A DNA stretch of 7,005 nt from Anaerolineales bacterium (GTDB taxonomy: Bacteria > Chloroflexota > Anaerolineae > 4572-78 > J111), in NCBI GenBank assembly GCA_012032575.1, contig JAAUSP010000410.1, positions 1 to 7,005 of the forward strand. Direction: 5' to 3'. The first letter of the stretch is position 1. Each line of letters starts with the position of its first letter. The position numbers and the translations under genes were made by a program. The notes beneath the pieces were generated by a model, which did not search any database, had not been told where the DNA came from, and saw only the letters and a program-made list of their open reading frames with translations. Below, piece after piece: positions 6,615-7,005 of this stretch.

Positions 6615-6685
6615 GAATGGCGAATGGGCGAATGGCGAATGGCGAATAAAAGAGAATCATTCGCCATTCGCCATTCGCCATTCAT
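6615..6685. repeat. Long palindromic GAATGGC heptamer repeat between redoxin and lgt-like genes
   Basis: Left units are GAATGGC at 6615, 6630 and 6637, with one 8-nt variant at 6622, then GAAT. The right arm holds GCCATTC units at 6659-6685. Positions 6627-6647 pair perfectly with 6659-6679 (21 bp), and four more pairs follow after a 1-nt bulge; the loop is 6648-6658. It fills nearly the whole gap between the redoxin stop and the lgt-like start, and uses the same heptamer as the repeat at 4049-4145. Confidence 0.9.
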
Positions 6686-7005
6686 CTATAACTCCGACAA
6701 CTTTGCTTCGATATAAGCTTTATTAACCGGGCCGGTAAAGATTTCGTTGACGGTGCCGTTGCGGTCAATAAAAATGGAGGTCGGCAGGCCCAGGATATTA
6801 TAGGCTTTGGCCGTGTCGCCGGTTTCATCCAATACAATTGGAAAGGTGATGCCAAACTCATCCAGAAAGGCCGGGATTTGATCCTTCCGGTCGGTGGTGG
6901 TGTTGTTGATGCCGATAATCACCAGGGTGCCGGCATTGTCCACCGCCGCCTTCTGGAAATCAGGGAACTCGGCCCGGCAGGGCCGCACCAGGTGGCCCAG
7001 AAGTT
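6686..7005 (-). CDS. TlpA/ResA-like thioredoxin-fold protein, C-terminal part, frameshifted at the active site
   Basis: This is the C-terminal part of a TlpA-like thiol-disulfide oxidoreductase; its N-terminus lies beyond the window. From the edge the frame reads NFWATWCGP, the thioredoxin active-site start. The following frame reads PCRAEFPDFQKA and runs intact to the stop. The two join as WCGPCRAEF if the GGG at 6980-6982 is read as GGGG. Other family marks are LVIIGINNT, the segment FPIVLDETGDTAKAYNILGLPTSIFID, where LPT supplies the cis-proline, and the DRNG turn after it. Such proteins usually work outside the cytoplasmic membrane in cytochrome c maturation or thiol repair; the signal or anchor cannot be seen here. 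As written the only in-frame start would be a GTG at 6988, which would lose the CxxC and is unlikely. Confidence 0.88.
   Translation of the reverse strand, partial: LLGHLVRPCRAEFPDFQKAAVDNAGTLVIIGINNTTTDRKDQIPAFLDEFGITFPIVLDETGDTAKAYNILGLPTSIFIDRNGTVNEIFTGPVNKAYIEAKLSEL

Noticed and set aside
6615..6685. Rho-independent terminator of the redoxin gene
   Set aside because: The stem is strong, but no T-run follows on either strand; the only T-rich stretch on the minus strand lies in the loop.

Overview
All ten genes or gene fragments recognised here read from the minus strand. The gene families suggest a Chloroflexota bacterium, perhaps of the Anaerolineae/Caldilineae group. The clues are a DUF6391 membrane protein, a sortase on a long Pro/Thr 'TPTATATP' stalk, a shortened Lgt-like protein, a DUF433/DUF5615 pair, a plant-type LRR protein, and many intergenic heptamer repeats. 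This placement is inference from family content; the window holds no marker gene that fixes the lineage.

Layout, in the direction of transcription (high to low coordinates): a TlpA-like thioredoxin-fold protein cut by the window end (7005-6686); an Lgt-like membrane protein (6608-5874); a membrane-anchored sortase (5744-4758); a DUF6391 two-helix membrane protein (4653-4147); the DNA polymerase III delta subunit, holA (4048-3036); a 186-bp MITE-like element with a branched hairpin core (2772-2957); a DUF433/DUF5615 toxin-antitoxin-type pair (2699-2006) with a good sigma70-like promoter; a secreted, A+T-rich leucine-rich-repeat/Fn3 protein (1901-385); and the N-terminus of a tryptophanase/tyrosine phenol-lyase (351 to the window edge).

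The 3.0-6.7 kb block is mainly envelope and housekeeping genes. Each of its intergenic gaps holds a different palindromic or tandem repeat built on a 7- or 8-nt unit, five loci in all. Two of these repeats run up to the start codons of holA and the lgt-like gene, which then have no visible Shine-Dalgarno sequence. The 0-2.7 kb block looks more accessory (TA pair, LRR protein, mobile element) and lacks the heptamer repeats.

Four genes (tnaA-like, LRR, holA, redoxin) are broken as written. Each is restored by changing one base, or two in tnaA, in a short homopolymer. Because holA is essential and the repaired proteins look normal, I think uncorrected indels of a long-read draft assembly are the likeliest cause. 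A real slippage site in the LRR gene remains possible.

The most unusual structures are the MITE-like element, the family of heptamer palindromes, and the Lgt-like protein that lacks several residues considered important for catalysis.
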